Below, piece after piece: positions 10,778 to 22,219 of a stretch of 64,000 nt of DNA (positions within the stretch are counted from its first letter, which is position 1; each line of letters starts with the position of its first letter). The DNA comes from Capniomyces stellatus (Eukaryota; Kickxellomycota; Harpellomycetes; Harpellales; Legeriomycetaceae). A program made the position numbers and the translations under genes. The stretch is from assembly GCA_001661515.1 (NCBI GenBank), contig LUVW01000025.1, positions 236,297 through 300,296 on the forward strand, given 5' to 3'. A model generated the notes under the pieces. The model saw nothing but the letters and a program-made list of their open reading frames with translations. It was not told where the DNA came from and made no database searches.

Positions 10778-13700
10778 ATGATTAAGCGATGGCGGCTAGT
10801 TGTAGGGGTTTTATCAAGCTATGTGCTATTTAGATGGATTCCCTGGCTTATTGGTGTTCCTGCATGGGCGCCGCAGTATGGTAGACTTACAGCACCAAGC
10901 TCTATGGATGTAAAAAGGGATTGGAGGACACCGAATAAACTAATTCTACACATGGTTCCGCACACGCATTGTGACTTGGGATGGAACTTGACTTTTAAGG
11001 ATTACTACGATGATATTGTCAAAGCAGCATTGCGAAGTATAGTTCTGTCGTTGTACCAAACAACGAGCAGAAAGTTCACGTGGGCAGATTTGCCGTATAT
11101 GGAGCTGTGGCTGGAGGATGAAGGAAGTGAGCCCAATAGCATTCTAAAGGGCAGCGAGGGATTGCTGAGTTGGAGAGAGTTGCTGGATATTGTGGTATTG
11201 AGAAAGCAACTGGAATTTGTAGCGCTTTCCTACTCGAGCCCAGACGAGTTTCTGACGAGTCTGTATGGACAGTTTCAGAATTTAGACATTGGCAGAGGCT
11301 ATTTGACCAAGGAGTTCAATGTTTCGACAAGCGTTGGTTGGTACATTGACAATTTTGGGCACAAACACACAACGCCATTCATATTGAGAAAGAACGGGTT
11401 TGAGGGACTGTTGTTGGGGAGAATGTCGTACCGGAGAGAAAAAGAGCTGCGAGATAAATCGTCGTTGCAGTTTTTGTGGGACTCGGGGGTAAACAGTACA
11501 AGGATATTTACACACTTTTTGTCAAACCAATACGAATGGCCATCGTGGACTTTTGACTTTGACCGACAGGACTCGTGCAATGTTGAGTACTTGCTGGGGG
11601 TGCTGAATAGGTTTGCCAACATGCAAGTTGGGCTATACCCAAACCGAAAGCATATAATGGTAATGATGGGGGACGATTTTAGATACATGAAGGCGGGGAA
11701 GGCATTTGAATGCTTGGACAAGCTGATTGAGAGAACGAAGGATGGCAGCGATTATATCTGGGGAAGCGGTAAGCGGCAGATGGAGTTGAGGTATTCAACA
11801 GCTGGCGAGTATATGATTGCGTTGCAATCGGACATAGCCAATAGCGAGAAGGGACTGGACAAGCTGAACGTGATTGGGGGGGATTTTGGGCAGTATAACG
11901 ATATACGGCCAGAGAACTACTGGACAGGGATTTACTCGACAAGGCCGTATCTGAAATGGTCGGTTCGGCACACGGAGCGGATAGTTCGGCAAGCAGAGTC
12001 GCTGCTCGCGTTGTCAAAAATAAGCAGTATGGACAGCGGCAGACGCAAGCCAGACTTCAAGGAGATTGAGGAGAGTCTGGTAGTGGCGCAGAAGCAGCTA
12101 GCGATGAGCCACCACCACGACGCTATTACAGGCACGTGTACACCAGTGACATACAAGGATTACTTGGACAGACTGCTCTCAGCAAATGTGTTGGGCGAAC
12201 AGGTGATCCAAAAGTCGCTGGCGAATGTGATCAACAGCTCGGCCAACTTGACGGAGACAGTGTTGAGTGTGGGGTCAGCTATTGGGCCTGTTTACAGCAC
12301 AGATTCGGTGGAGGAGGAAGTGGAGGGGGGTGGGGGTGAGCAGCACGGATCGATAGTTGTTCCAGAGAGTCGATGTAACGAGTCAAGCTGCCCAGACATA
12401 CTACTTGTGGTTTCGAATGCGGCATCGGTGTCACCAGAGTCACGTGTAGTTGTTGTGAAGCTGTTTACAAACAAGGTGGAGATCTACGAAATGCAAAGTG
12501 GCGAGCGGGTTCAGGTTCAGGTCGAGGCTGAGCAGGAGAAGAGTATGGGCAGTAGCAATGGCAGTGGCACAGAGGAAAACAGGGTAAATGGCAGTAGAGG
12601 TGGGAAGCAGCGGTTCATATTTACGTTTGTGGCGCGGTTGGTGCCGGAAATGGGATTCAAAACGTATATAGTCAAACAAAGCTCAAGTGCACAAAAAGTG
12701 AACGTTAAAGTCGAGTCTCTAGACATTGGCAAAACAAAGGCGGTGCTAAGACATGATGGTAACGAGGTGGGGATAGAGCACCTGGGCGGCAGGGTCCGAC
12801 TTGAGGTGGGCGGTGGCGGGGGCAGCTTTGACGTGGAGCTGAGGCACTACTTGGTTAGCAAGTTTAGAGGGTCGGGCGCGTACCTGTTCCACTCGGCGAT
12901 CCAGATGTACTTTTTGGTGTTTGTGTATATATTGCTGTGTCCGGTAGTAGGGTTTACGGCGTATTTAGTTTTGCAGAAGCGCAGAGATAGGGCGGAGTTT
13001 GGACAGCAGCTGATATACACAGGCACAACCTCGCCGCCACCACTGACGTCAGACTACAGCTGCTACGACGAAGAGGGTTCTGGAGTAGACTTTGACATGG
13101 ATGAGTTTAGGGATGAATTTGGTGATGTTGACGGGTACGAGTCAGGTGTTACGCGGGATGCCTTAAGGGAAAGGACAGCCAGAGGTTCGGGAGGTGGGGG
13201 CAAAAAGGGTATCTGCTCGGTGGTGACGCTGCCTACCAATGGGGCAAATGCGGGCGTGAGAAGCAACGTTGTGAAAAGGTTGCAGCAGGGCTACCTTGCT
13301 GTCAGATCGTTTGACTTTGGACCTGCTGTGGGCTTTTTGAGGTTCCGGGCTGCGTCGCTGGCTGTGGGGCTGCTGCTTGGTGGGTTGTTGGTGCTGTTGG
13401 TGCTGCAAGCTGTTCCTGACACGTTGTTGATGCGATGGACCAATAATGAGGGTATTGTTTGGTTGCTGGCAGCAATGACTGTTTTTGGATATCTGATTGG
13501 CATGTCTGTTCAGTGCATCTACAAGGCGCAGCAGCTCAAGTCTCGGTACCTGTACGAAAACAGTTTTGCCGAAAGAGGCAGGAAATCACACATCACCAAC
13601 ATATTTGTGTACTTGATGGTTGGAATGATGTTTGGAATGTACTTTGCACTGATGAGTTACCCACACCTCCACTCGCGGCTGGTTTACCCAACATCTTCGG

Positions 13701-14791
13701 TTGGCAAACTGACTACTGGCCCAGTATGTTCTTCGTACTCTCTTTACTACAAAAAGTCCAAACTTACTGTCAGCTACTGCAACGAATACTCTAACGTCAA
13801 GGTAGTCACCACAACCACTGGCCAAAAGAACCGTGAAACTGTTGTCAGATTCACAAAACTGAAAAGTCCCAGCTCGCGTCAATCCCTTCTGTCAAGCTAC
13901 CTGCCCCAAATCAACACTTGCCGCTTTCAACTAGACGAGTCCGACACATCAAACGCCAAGTACAACTATTTTACCTCCATTCCCGGCAATTACCACCCAG
14001 TTCTCACATCCATCTCAACCAAAACGAAACGCTCGTCTGGCTCTCAAAACGACTTTACGGTTTTTACCAAACAGGCTATGGGCGGAACATGCATCAAACA
14101 CCACCACAGCCTGGAGTTTATTGTTCACAGGAGCTTTATGCAAAACGATCTCCGCGGACTGTGGGGTGTTATGACTGATTACTCCCGTGTCAGCATATCG
14201 CACTACTTGCCTATCAAAAACGCCCGCTTGAAAAGCAACCCCAACATTCCTGTCCATGTTGTGCCATTCAACACTAATCCCGGCTACACCTCCGCTCCCA
14301 CGCCTGTTTCAAGCTGGTCGCTGCTACGTAACGGCCTTGACTTTGGCTCCAATTTATCTACCAATTTCCCAAAAAACACCGAAATTATGGGCATTACTGT
14401 TCGTGACTCGCCTCTCCCAACATTCCCCCAATCCGAACAACACCAAATTCTACAGTCTGTAAAATCCAATAAAATACATTTATACATTCGATTTTCCACA
14501 CTTTCCAGTCCTGCCCCAGTATCAACAGCCCAACCTCAGGACCCCATTCCAGTCAACAAACTCTTTTCAAACAACCTGTTTGGTGAATCCCGTGATTTTA
14601 GTGTTGCCGCATACCAGGTTCGCTATGACTATGGCTTTGTTGACGATAGCAAAGTAACCTTTGCTGCCGGTTTCCATCGACCACTATCAAAGAACCATGA
14701 TATATCCCCTGTCAAACGCTTTGAAATCAAAGTCGATGAAATCACCTTGGTTCCTGGAACCGTAGATATGTACCATTTTGTCTTTTACTAA
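10778..14791 (+). CDS. GH38 alpha-mannosidase interrupted by a four-helix membrane module
   Basis: A single 1,337-residue exon. A signal anchor (about residues 6-28) is followed by the GH38 catalytic domain: HTHCDLGW (H64, D66), YIDNFGH with the presumed nucleophile D191, and HHHDAITGT (H447, D448). These are the zinc and catalytic positions of the family. At about 706-731, 857-882, 892-915 and 939-962 there are four strongly hydrophobic segments, separated by an acidic loop. The GH38 C-terminal beta domain then resumes, recognisable by LEFIVHRSFMQNDLRG (usual form L-E-x-M-V-H-R-R-x-x-x-D-D-x-R-G). With an even number of helices both glycosidase halves would face the lumen, so the topology is coherent. 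Family members normally have only the N-terminal anchor or a signal peptide. The likely role is N-glycan trimming in Golgi or vacuole; which one is unclear. Confidence 0.87.
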   Translation: MIKRWRLVVGVLSSYVLFRWIPWLIGVPAWAPQYGRLTAPSSMDVKRDWRTPNKLILHMVPHTHCDLGWNLTFKDYYDDIVKAALRSIVLSLYQTTSRKFTWADLPYMELWLEDEGSEPNSILKGSEGLLSWRELLDIVVLRKQLEFVALSYSSPDEFLTSLYGQFQNLDIGRGYLTKEFNVSTSVGWYIDNFGHKHTTPFILRKNGFEGLLLGRMSYRREKELRDKSSLQFLWDSGVNSTRIFTHFLSNQYEWPSWTFDFDRQDSCNVEYLLGVLNRFANMQVGLYPNRKHIMVMMGDDFRYMKAGKAFECLDKLIERTKDGSDYIWGSGKRQMELRYSTAGEYMIALQSDIANSEKGLDKLNVIGGDFGQYNDIRPENYWTGIYSTRPYLKWSVRHTERIVRQAESLLALSKISSMDSGRRKPDFKEIEESLVVAQKQLAMSHHHDAITGTCTPVTYKDYLDRLLSANVLGEQVIQKSLANVINSSANLTETVLSVGSAIGPVYSTDSVEEEVEGGGGEQHGSIVVPESRCNESSCPDILLVVSNAASVSPESRVVVVKLFTNKVEIYEMQSGERVQVQVEAEQEKSMGSSNGSGTEENRVNGSRGGKQRFIFTFVARLVPEMGFKTYIVKQSSSAQKVNVKVESLDIGKTKAVLRHDGNEVGIEHLGGRVRLEVGGGGGSFDVELRHYLVSKFRGSGAYLFHSAIQMYFLVFVYILLCPVVGFTAYLVLQKRRDRAEFGQQLIYTGTTSPPPLTSDYSCYDEEGSGVDFDMDEFRDEFGDVDGYESGVTRDALRERTARGSGGGGKKGICSVVTLPTNGANAGVRSNVVKRLQQGYLAVRSFDFGPAVGFLRFRAASLAVGLLLGGLLVLLVLQAVPDTLLMRWTNNEGIVWLLAAMTVFGYLIGMSVQCIYKAQQLKSRYLYENSFAERGRKSHITNIFVYLMVGMMFGMYFALMSYPHLHSRLVYPTSSVGKLTTGPVCSSYSLYYKKSKLTVSYCNEYSNVKVVTTTTGQKNRETVVRFTKLKSPSSRQSLLSSYLPQINTCRFQLDESDTSNAKYNYFTSIPGNYHPVLTSISTKTKRSSGSQNDFTVFTKQAMGGTCIKHHHSLEFIVHRSFMQNDLRGLWGVMTDYSRVSISHYLPIKNARLKSNPNIPVHVVPFNTNPGYTSAPTPVSSWSLLRNGLDFGSNLSTNFPKNTEIMGITVRDSPLPTFPQSEQHQILQSVKSNKIHLYIRFSTLSSPAPVSTAQPQDPIPVNKLFSNNLFGESRDFSVAAYQVRYDYGFVDDSKVTFAAGFHRPLSKNHDISPVKRFEIKVDEITLVPGTVDMYHFVFY

Positions 14792-15371
14792 CAACTACAC
14801 CATTATTTCTATTTTCTTCTTTTATTTACATCTTTTAATTCCAAAATAATGTGATTTTGCTTTTGGTTCATTTAAAAGTGCAACTTGCCAATATTTACTC
14901 TCAGCAATTTAATTACACCGATTTATAATAAGCTAATCTCAGCACCAATTCCAACAAAGTTCAATTTGAAAATTGTTGGCAGAGAACCAACCCTTATTTT
15001 CAACCTTTTAATTGCATTGCTTTAGTTTATTGCTTGCCACTTGTATTTTATTTTATTTTTGTTTTTTTTGCTTTTTAAAATTCAAATTATTCCAACTCCA
15101 ATTAATTGTGCAATGGATTATAATGATGTTGTAATTCTAAATAAACAGCTATACTAATTGTTTTTCTAAACACGTTTATGCTTTCTTTGTATTTCTTTTT
15201 CTACTAATACTAATCCTAAAAGTATTCTAATTCGCCTCAGTTTTTTTTTTTTGTTTTTTTTGTAAACAGCAAAAACCAGAATAAAGGCTTAATAAATCAA
15301 CACGAAAAAAAAAACAACACAAAGAAACAAAACTTAATAACAAAAGACCTGTTTCTGAAGGAAAATTAAAA
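14792..15371. other. Intergenic between mannosidase and VPS5
   Basis: AT-rich, with long T and A runs (15241-15262, 15305-15325) immediately before the VPS5 start. No gene is seen. Confidence 0.55.
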
Positions 15372-18101
15372 ATGTTTGGAGGAAGTTTAGATGATGTAAT
15401 TGATCCATTTGCAGAGGAAGGGTCTCCATGGGGAGAGCCTAAAACGAGTCCAAGCACAGAGGCAAAGTCCGGAACAAACCCAAAGTTTCTCACTCGGATT
15501 AACAGCGTGGACATGGACAATAGCAGTATGGGAATCGAGAGAAGCGAATTTGCTGATAATGGAACCTCAGTAGCCGAGAACTGGGGGCTAAAAGCCTTCA
15601 ACGGGTCAAAAAGCAAAGAAGGGAGTGGGTATGGGTCAGACAGCAGCATGCACGACGACAGTGGCAAAGGCGGAAATAATGGCAATCTAAAAGAGGATAT
15701 TAAAAGCATGAATATAAATGTGAAAAGCAGCTATGGCAAGGAACTGAATTCAGAATCTACAAATCTAGAGTATGGAGGAAAAGAAGGAGAAAAATTGAAC
15801 AGTAAAACGGACAAAAAGAGTGCAAGCCCAGAAAGCGAAAATGGCAATTTAGAAACCACGGAAACAAAAGTTGGCGGGGATACGAAACCAAACCCAAGCT
15901 CAGTACCAAAAGCAAAAGAAAAAGAAAAAGTCAAGCCAAAAGTAAAAGCAAAGCCGAAAACACAACCACAACCACCGGTGCGCAGAATGGCCAGATCCAT
16001 TCTTGTGAGTCGAACAAGTGAAATGCAGAGTTCATCGTTTGTTGACCCACTAAGCGAAGCACCAGTAACACAGAACAAGCTTGAACTAACAAGCAAACCC
16101 AAACTAAGCCCCCAAACATCACAGAAGCTGCAAGCAACAGATAACGGAATGGAGTGGGTAGACAACAGCACCAACAACGGCTTTAATAGCCAGCCAAACT
16201 ACAGCGGAAATAGCAACAAGACTTTTGGAGAAGGACACGTTGATGATATGGACAGACACTTTGAAGACACTTTAAGGCTAAAAGCAGCTCGTAGCAACCA
16301 ACAGCTAAACCACAAAAAAAGCTTCAACTCTACCGGAGGAATCGTGCAGCTTAACGAAGAAGACCTGCAAAGTCCCAATACATCATCTAGAGGAATGGGC
16401 GACTTTAATGACGAGTTTGAGTCTGGATCTGGAACAAATGACTTTAAGGTAAAAAAACGTCTACAAGTATAAATTCAGTTGCTGCAAAGCATATATATTT
16501 GAATATACAAGATGTATTGGGGTTTGATAAGGAGAAAAAGTTGAATAATAGAAAAAACAAGACACTAATTGAAATTTCTGGATCTTTGGGTGCGAAATAG
16601 GAGGTGAGCAAACAGCTAAAGATTGAGGTATCAGAACCAATAAAGGTTGGCGAGTCGCTTAGTGCACACACGGTGTACAAAGTATCAACCGAAACGGATT
16701 CGTCAGATTTCAAGGAAAGCGCATTTACGGTACGTAGAAGGTATCGGGACTTTGAGTGGCTGTACCAACAGCTATACTACGAGAACCCAGGGTTGATTAT
16801 TCCACCCATTCCTGAAAAACAGTCGTTTGGGAGGTTTGAAAGCGATTTTATTTTTAGACGCAGACAAGGACTACAAACGTTCCTCAGTAGGATTGCAGAC
16901 CATCCAAAGCTGAGCACCAGCAAGACTCTGGTACTGTTTTTGGAATCTGAGGATTTTGCAGCCCAGTCAAAAATGGTAATTATAGAGTCAACTATTAAAT
17001 GTTTTATTTGGGTGGTGTTGGACAGTTGATTGGACAATTAAGCGACTGGTGGAATATCGGTTTAATGTATAAATAATGTATAAATAATGTGTATAGATTG
17101 CAGATACGAGAAAGGAAAATACGTTAAAGAGCAGTGGGTTTGGAGACATTTTTGGGAGTTCAAGCACAAAGATTCTGATTAAAAACGATCCGTACCAAGA
17201 GAAATACACCGAAATGGAGGTTTTGGAAGTGCAGTTAAAGTCGCTTATGAAGTCGCTAGAAGCCACAACCAAGCAGAGAGAGGAAATGGCGATAGCTCAT
17301 GGAGAACTAAGCGAGGCGTTTTTGACGTTGGCCAGTGCCGAGTCTGCTGGCGGCGGCTCAAAAGTGAAGGAGTTGAACGGCTTTTTGGTCGAAATGGGGG
17401 GGTTGCAGCAAAGACTACAGAAGTTGCAGGTAAAACAGGCGTCCTTGAACTCGGAAACCTTTTTGTTTACGGCTGACGAGTACATTAGAACTATAAACTC
17501 TGCAAAGGTAAACGCCATTTTCATATATATATTTCATTTACTTATTTGTTTTCTTTATATTTCTTTGCAATTATTTACAATTATTTACTTTTAAATTTTA
17601 ACTTTGATCTTTGATTTGTGATTTGTGATTTGTGATTTGTGATTTGTGATTTGTGATTTGTGATTTGTGATTTTGATGTCCCTATAGAACACTTTTATTG
17701 CTAGAGCCAAAATCAACTCAAAGTACAGGTCGAACCTTGAAAGCCTAAACAAGAAACGCAGAAACTTGGAGTTATTTACACAGAAACTCAGCTCAAAGCA
17801 AACAAGTTCATCCTCAAACACTTCAAACAACCCAAACTCCACAACAAACCCAAACCAAGATAAAGCAACCCAGCTAAAGTCCGAAATCCGGAGAGCAGAA
17901 ATCATAACCGACTCCTTGTACTCTGAATTTGAGTCTATTTCCGACGAGTTGAAAAGCGAGCTCGATCGGTTTGAGTTTTTGAAAATCAGGGATTTCCAGA
18001 AGGCTGTTGAGGTTTATTTGGTTGGCTTGATTGAAACTCAGGATGAAATTGTTTCCCTTTGGGATCGTTTTGTCAACTTGCTGAGCTACAGCCAAGACTA
18101 A
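15372..18101 (+). CDS. VPS5: Vps5/SNX1-type sorting nexin (PX-BAR), retromer subunit
   Basis: Four exons: 15372-16448, 16601-16975, 17097-17507 and 17688-18101, all in phase, giving about 757 residues. Residues 1-359 are a hydrophilic, low-complexity tail (Ser/Asn/Lys rich, with a KEKEKVKPKVKAKPK run). Exon 2 is a PX domain: VRRRYRDFEWLYQQL, the Pro-rich loop IIPPIPEKQ, then RRRQGLQTFLSRIADHP; it should bind PI3P. Exons 3 and 4 are a coiled BAR domain (ATTKQREEMAIAHGELSEAF), as in Vps5 and SNX1. The retromer membrane-bending subunit returns cargo from endosomes to the Golgi. Assignment to Vps5 rather than Vps17 rests on the intact PX basic motif and BAR sequence. A 7-bp tandem repeat lies in intron 3. 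Confidence 0.9.
17613..17675. repeat. GATTTGT tandem repeat in VPS5 intron 3
   Basis: Eight perfect head-to-tail copies of the 7-mer lie just 5' of the acceptor region of the 17508-17687 intron, where a polypyrimidine tract would be expected. The unit is not a multiple of three and sits entirely in intron sequence. Confidence 0.95.
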
Positions 18102-18635
18102 CCTCCTCCTCCTCCCCCCCCCCCCCNNNNNNCCCCCCCCCCCCCCCCCCCCCCTTTTTTTTTAAAAAACTTCATCTTCTGTTTAACTTGTAGCCTTACT
18201 TTTGTTTTTTATTCCTTGCTACAACTAATTCCCCCCCCTCATTTCCCCCTCTCTTTCCTCGACTAATTTCTTTTTTTTTGTTCCTTTTTTTTCCTTTTCT
18301 TTTAATGTTCTGTTATACTTGTGTTTCTCATTTCAATTCCTTTTCCTTCTTTTGATTTATGTTCCTATTTCACCCGTTTCCATTTCACTTGACTTTTTTA
18401 TTTTTTTAAAAAAAAATGCTATTATGCTAAATAAATATTTACTACTCTTCTAATTGCCTCAAATACACACTGGAATCTTTAAACCTCAATCTTTTAACTA
18501 AATACTATAGTAACTAAACAAAAATAAATACAGAAACACCCACACCCATATATATATAATAACAGTATCAGTGCCATTGTCTCAAAATAAAACAATCATA
18601 CGCACAAACCAATGTTGGGGGGAGGGGTGGGGAAA
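18102..18635. other. Intergenic with a poly-C assembly gap
   Basis: It starts right after the VPS5 stop with CT-rich DNA that becomes C12, six N at 18127-18132, then C22 and a T run. The rest is pyrimidine-rich and then AT-rich. No gene is seen. Its length is uncertain because of the gap. Confidence 0.7.
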
Positions 18636-19592
18636 TCAGTGATACTCTTTAGCCATTCTGTCTATATGTTCCCTGACAAACTCCTCATACTCCTCCTTCA
18701 CCACTCTATCAATTTTCTTTTTGTTCTGATTCGATGTTTCAAGAGCCCGGATCTTCTGCTGTTCCAGTGGAATGTCAGCCTAATCATACATTAATAATCG
18801 GTTACACCAGCTCTTTTATATTTGGAATAAATCATGCTTCTACATATTACACATAATACCCCTGCCCTCCCTTTCCAACTAACCTTGTCAAATCCTTCAG
18901 CTGCCGTCTTTAGCCTACCAACTAGCCCTTTAGAATTTGAAACTACCTCTCTTATATTATCTGGCCGATTGGGGGTAATAGCAATAGTAATAGTAATAAT
19001 AAGAGTTAATACACTTTTGCCCAGGTAAACCGATTGCTCTTCTTGCAGACAACAGTATGTTTATACTTTACGGTTTCCTCGAGCAACTGGAGGTAATAAA
19101 TAAACAACCAAATAAAATAACGTAATGTAAATGTAAATGTAGATTTATACAACATTTAAACGCAATACCTTCTGACTCTCTCATTTTCCCCTCGGAATCC
19201 AACACCTTACAAGCAGTTTCCTTGCTGATTTCGACCAGTTCCTTCAGTTGCCGCTCTTGGCTATTGTCAAATTGCTCGAAACTGGCGTCGTATGCACTTG
19301 CTATCTGCTGTGCTTTTAGTAGAATCTTGCTCCTATTCATGAAACTGTTGAACGCATTGTCTATAATATCCTTGGAAGCTTTTTTCGTATTAAAGCATAG
19401 AAGGAATAACAAAATTAGAATAGCGCGTTAATGGAGTGAAAGAGTAACAAGAATAAAAGATATCAAACGTGGGCAACCGGTTCAGCAAAATCAATCGCAA
19501 CGCTCTTTAATCAATGTTGATACGGACGCTATTTTCGCTTTATTCGTACCTGATACACCCTCCTCTGGTTCTAAACGCCTGTTCAGATTCAT
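18636..19592 (-). CDS. Small coiled-coil protein, family not recognised
   Basis: About five exons, in transcript order: 19550-19592 (MNLNRRLEPEEGVS), 19169-19378 (SKDIIDNAFNSFMNRSK onward), one near 19000-19095 (LLEETVKYKHTVVCKKS), 18884-18950 (EVVSNSKGLVGRLKTAAEG) and 18636-18779 (ADIPLEQQKIRALETSNQ to KEYH and stop). Phases agree for exons 1-2, 3-4 and 4-5. The exon 2-3 junction is unresolved: the obvious GTATTG donor gives phase 1, whereas exon 3 needs phase 0. The product is about 190-200 residues, highly charged and helical throughout. Its size and repeated heptads recall small subunits of BLOC-1, kinetochore or tethering complexes, but I could not match one. Confidence 0.5.
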
Positions 19593-20415
19593 ACTTGAGA
19601 CCTTAAAATGCTGATTTAATAGTAAATCAAATAAAGGTGTAAAACAAAACCAGAAAAAGGTCGGTTTATATAATATGACTAAAACTCGATTTTGAATGCA
19701 AAGTTTTGACTTTTGAAATAGAACCACAGTTGTGACTAAATAGTGGCAAACCGAGTGAGGGAAATAAAAACTAAAAAGATTAAAAAGAGCATAATTATTA
19801 GCGCAAATTTGATTTGTCTATTCAAAAAAAATTAAAAAGAAATCAGAAATACATGGCCTAAGGCCCTTCCCTTCACTCTTGTAAGCTTTGTTGCAATATG
19901 TCTGAAATTTTTAATAGCTCAATAGCCGCCAACCCATTTATTTATTTATTTTCTTTTTCATGTAGCTGCTTCATTTTACCATTACTTTATTAAGAATCGA
20001 ATCGCATTCGAATTTTAACCAGTTAGTTCCATACCAAACTACCCGAATAAAGCCAAAAAAAAAAAAAAAAACACTGTTAAACTTCTGAATTTGTCTTTAA
20101 AAAACAGCGGCATTTACCAATCATCACTCGTTCTAGACAATAAAGGTGAACCACGTCTATTTTGCACTTGGATGACATCATATCGCATCTAGAACGTTGA
20201 TACTTCGCACAACCCAAATAAGCCGAAATTAAATCCAAAGTCCTTTAAATAGCTGGATAAAAGGATTGAATCAACCAGCAGAATGAAACACATTAAAAAG
20301 AAGCCTTTTATTGATTTTATTTTTCCGTAAAGCAAGAAAATAAATAAAAGAAAGGAAAAAAAAAGGAAAGTAAAGTAAAAGCAGACGAGAGATATAGAGA
20401 TCGAAAAAGGTAAGT
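19593..20415. other. Intergenic, AT-rich
   Basis: This lies between the coiled-coil gene start and the QCR2 stop. It has an A17 run near 20055 and AAAG-rich stretches near 20340. No gene is seen. Confidence 0.55.
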
Positions 20416-22219
20416 TTAGAAACCAAGCACGTCAAGGTATGGGACAGCTTGGGAGTTTCCTAATGAAGCAGCGACAGGCTTGGCAGAGAAAGTCTTTTTA
20501 GCGGCATCAGCTACAGAGCTTGGAGTTACGGAGTCGTATGAAGCCAAGTTGCAGGAAGAACCAGCAGTCTAGTTAAGAAAAACAATAGTTAGTAGGAGTA
20601 TTGGATAAGAGGAGGGAATAAAGAAGGGATAAATAAAAAGGAAAGGTACAAAAATGGATATAAAAGCAAACATGGTAAATTTAAAAGTAAAAGTAATGGG
20701 AATTACCTGGGCAGCAAGAGTAGCACGGGCACCAACAATGGTTTCAAAGGCAGATTGTTCGGCCATTCTGGCGGAAGCAATGGCGCGGTTCAGGCCAGCG
20801 TCATTGGCGTTTCCGGCAGCCAAGCTCCGGATCTCGTTGGCAGCCAACTTGGCAACTTTCTCGATGTTTTCAACAGAAGCAGAAATCTGCAGACCAACAA
20901 TGGAAGCATCAGAGTAGGTCCTGGAGAAGGCAGAAATAGCGGAGGCTTCTTTGGTGGCAAGAGCCTGCAGAGGCGAGGCACCGCTTCCCCACTTGGCCGA
21001 CTTGAAGGCACCCAGGTAGCTTGCAAGCATGTTTGCAGACTTTGAGTCAGGAGCCTCAAACGCCAGCATGTAGTGGGCAACTGGCCCGTTTGCGTGGGTG
21101 TGGGTTTCGCTTCCTGCGTGGAATTTGGATGCTGCTGGCTTGGCACGTGACGACTTGGTGGTCATTGACCCAAGCTTTCCGTTAGACACCAGCTCTACAA
21201 GCTTCGATGTCTCGATTCCTGTCCCTATCACTGAAACTGTATCCACGCCAAAGTTCTTCTTGGCATACGATCTGACTCCCTCCGAACCCTCAATCGCGCT
21301 TGGGTACGACGCATACATCGAGTTTCCAAGTCCGCTACGGAAAGCCGCGTTGTGCAGTTTTTCCCCCAAGAATGTCGACGCGTTTGAGTTGGCTACTGAC
21401 GATTCAAGTCTAACCAAGTTGTTGACCTCCTCGAATTCCCAAGCATTGAAAAGCGTTCCACTAACCATCTCTGAAATCTGCTCCACATAGTATGGCCTAG
21501 TTTGTTTTTAATGCATTTTTACAGTTAATATTTAATCACAAGGTTTAAACATTCCCTTTTTTTTCTCTCTCTCCTTTCGCTTTCAGTTTAAACTTTCCAT
21601 ATTGGTACTTACAAATCAACCTTCAAGCAATCAATAGTGAAAATAACATTTTCTCTTGTCACTTCTGTGCTCAAGTTGGCGCCTTGAAGCTCAGCCTCGC
21701 GGATTCTGCGGAAAGAGGTACGCTCTTTAGTGTTCTACATTATTTCAAAACCCCATCCTTATTTTTAATCTATTCCTTTTTTTTTTTTACTCTTGCATTT
21801 CCAACTACTACCTTTTCTTTTAAATAACAAAACACATTCAATCAAAGCTACTTTGCTCCCCGAAATATATATCAATCTTGCTGTTGCTGATCTATAAACC
21901 TCCCATGCTTGATTTTATCTCTCAAACACCCCCCCCCCCTTCAACGCTAATATTCATCATACACACTTACTCTGAATCCGAAGGCCTTCAAAAAATGTGC
22001 AGCTCCAGATGAGTTTAAATCTTCAAATCTCGATCCTGCATTCAACACAACGGACACTGATCCCATAAGCCCATCCTTATTTAGATCAACTCCTGCAACT
22101 TTGATTCCATTGGATGTCTGTGTAAATACTGTATTAGAACCTGCTGCTGAAGCGAATCCTCGGATTGCAATGGTGCTGGCCAACTTGGTGTTTTTAACTG
22201 TCTGTGTCAAGCGAAACAT
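20416..22219 (-). CDS. QCR2: Cytochrome bc1 complex core subunit 2, mitochondrial
   Basis: Four exons in transcript order: 21971-22219, 21613-21734, 20707-21496 and 20416-20568, all in phase, giving 437 residues, the normal length. The N-terminus MFRLTQTVKNTKLASTIAIR is a basic, Ser/Thr-rich presequence. Family signatures are GSVSVVLNAGSRFEDLNSSG (the M16 peptidase fold), TSFRRIREAELQGANLST and LHNAAFRSGLGNSMYA. The zinc-binding HxxEH of active processing peptidases is absent, as expected for core 2. It is a structural subunit of respiratory complex III in the inner membrane. Intron 1 contains an 11-nt C run (21929-21939). Confidence 0.9.

Noticed and set aside
17613..17675. CRISPR-like array
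   Set aside because: It is a simple 7-bp tandem repeat with no spacers, inside a spliceosomal intron of a eukaryotic gene.
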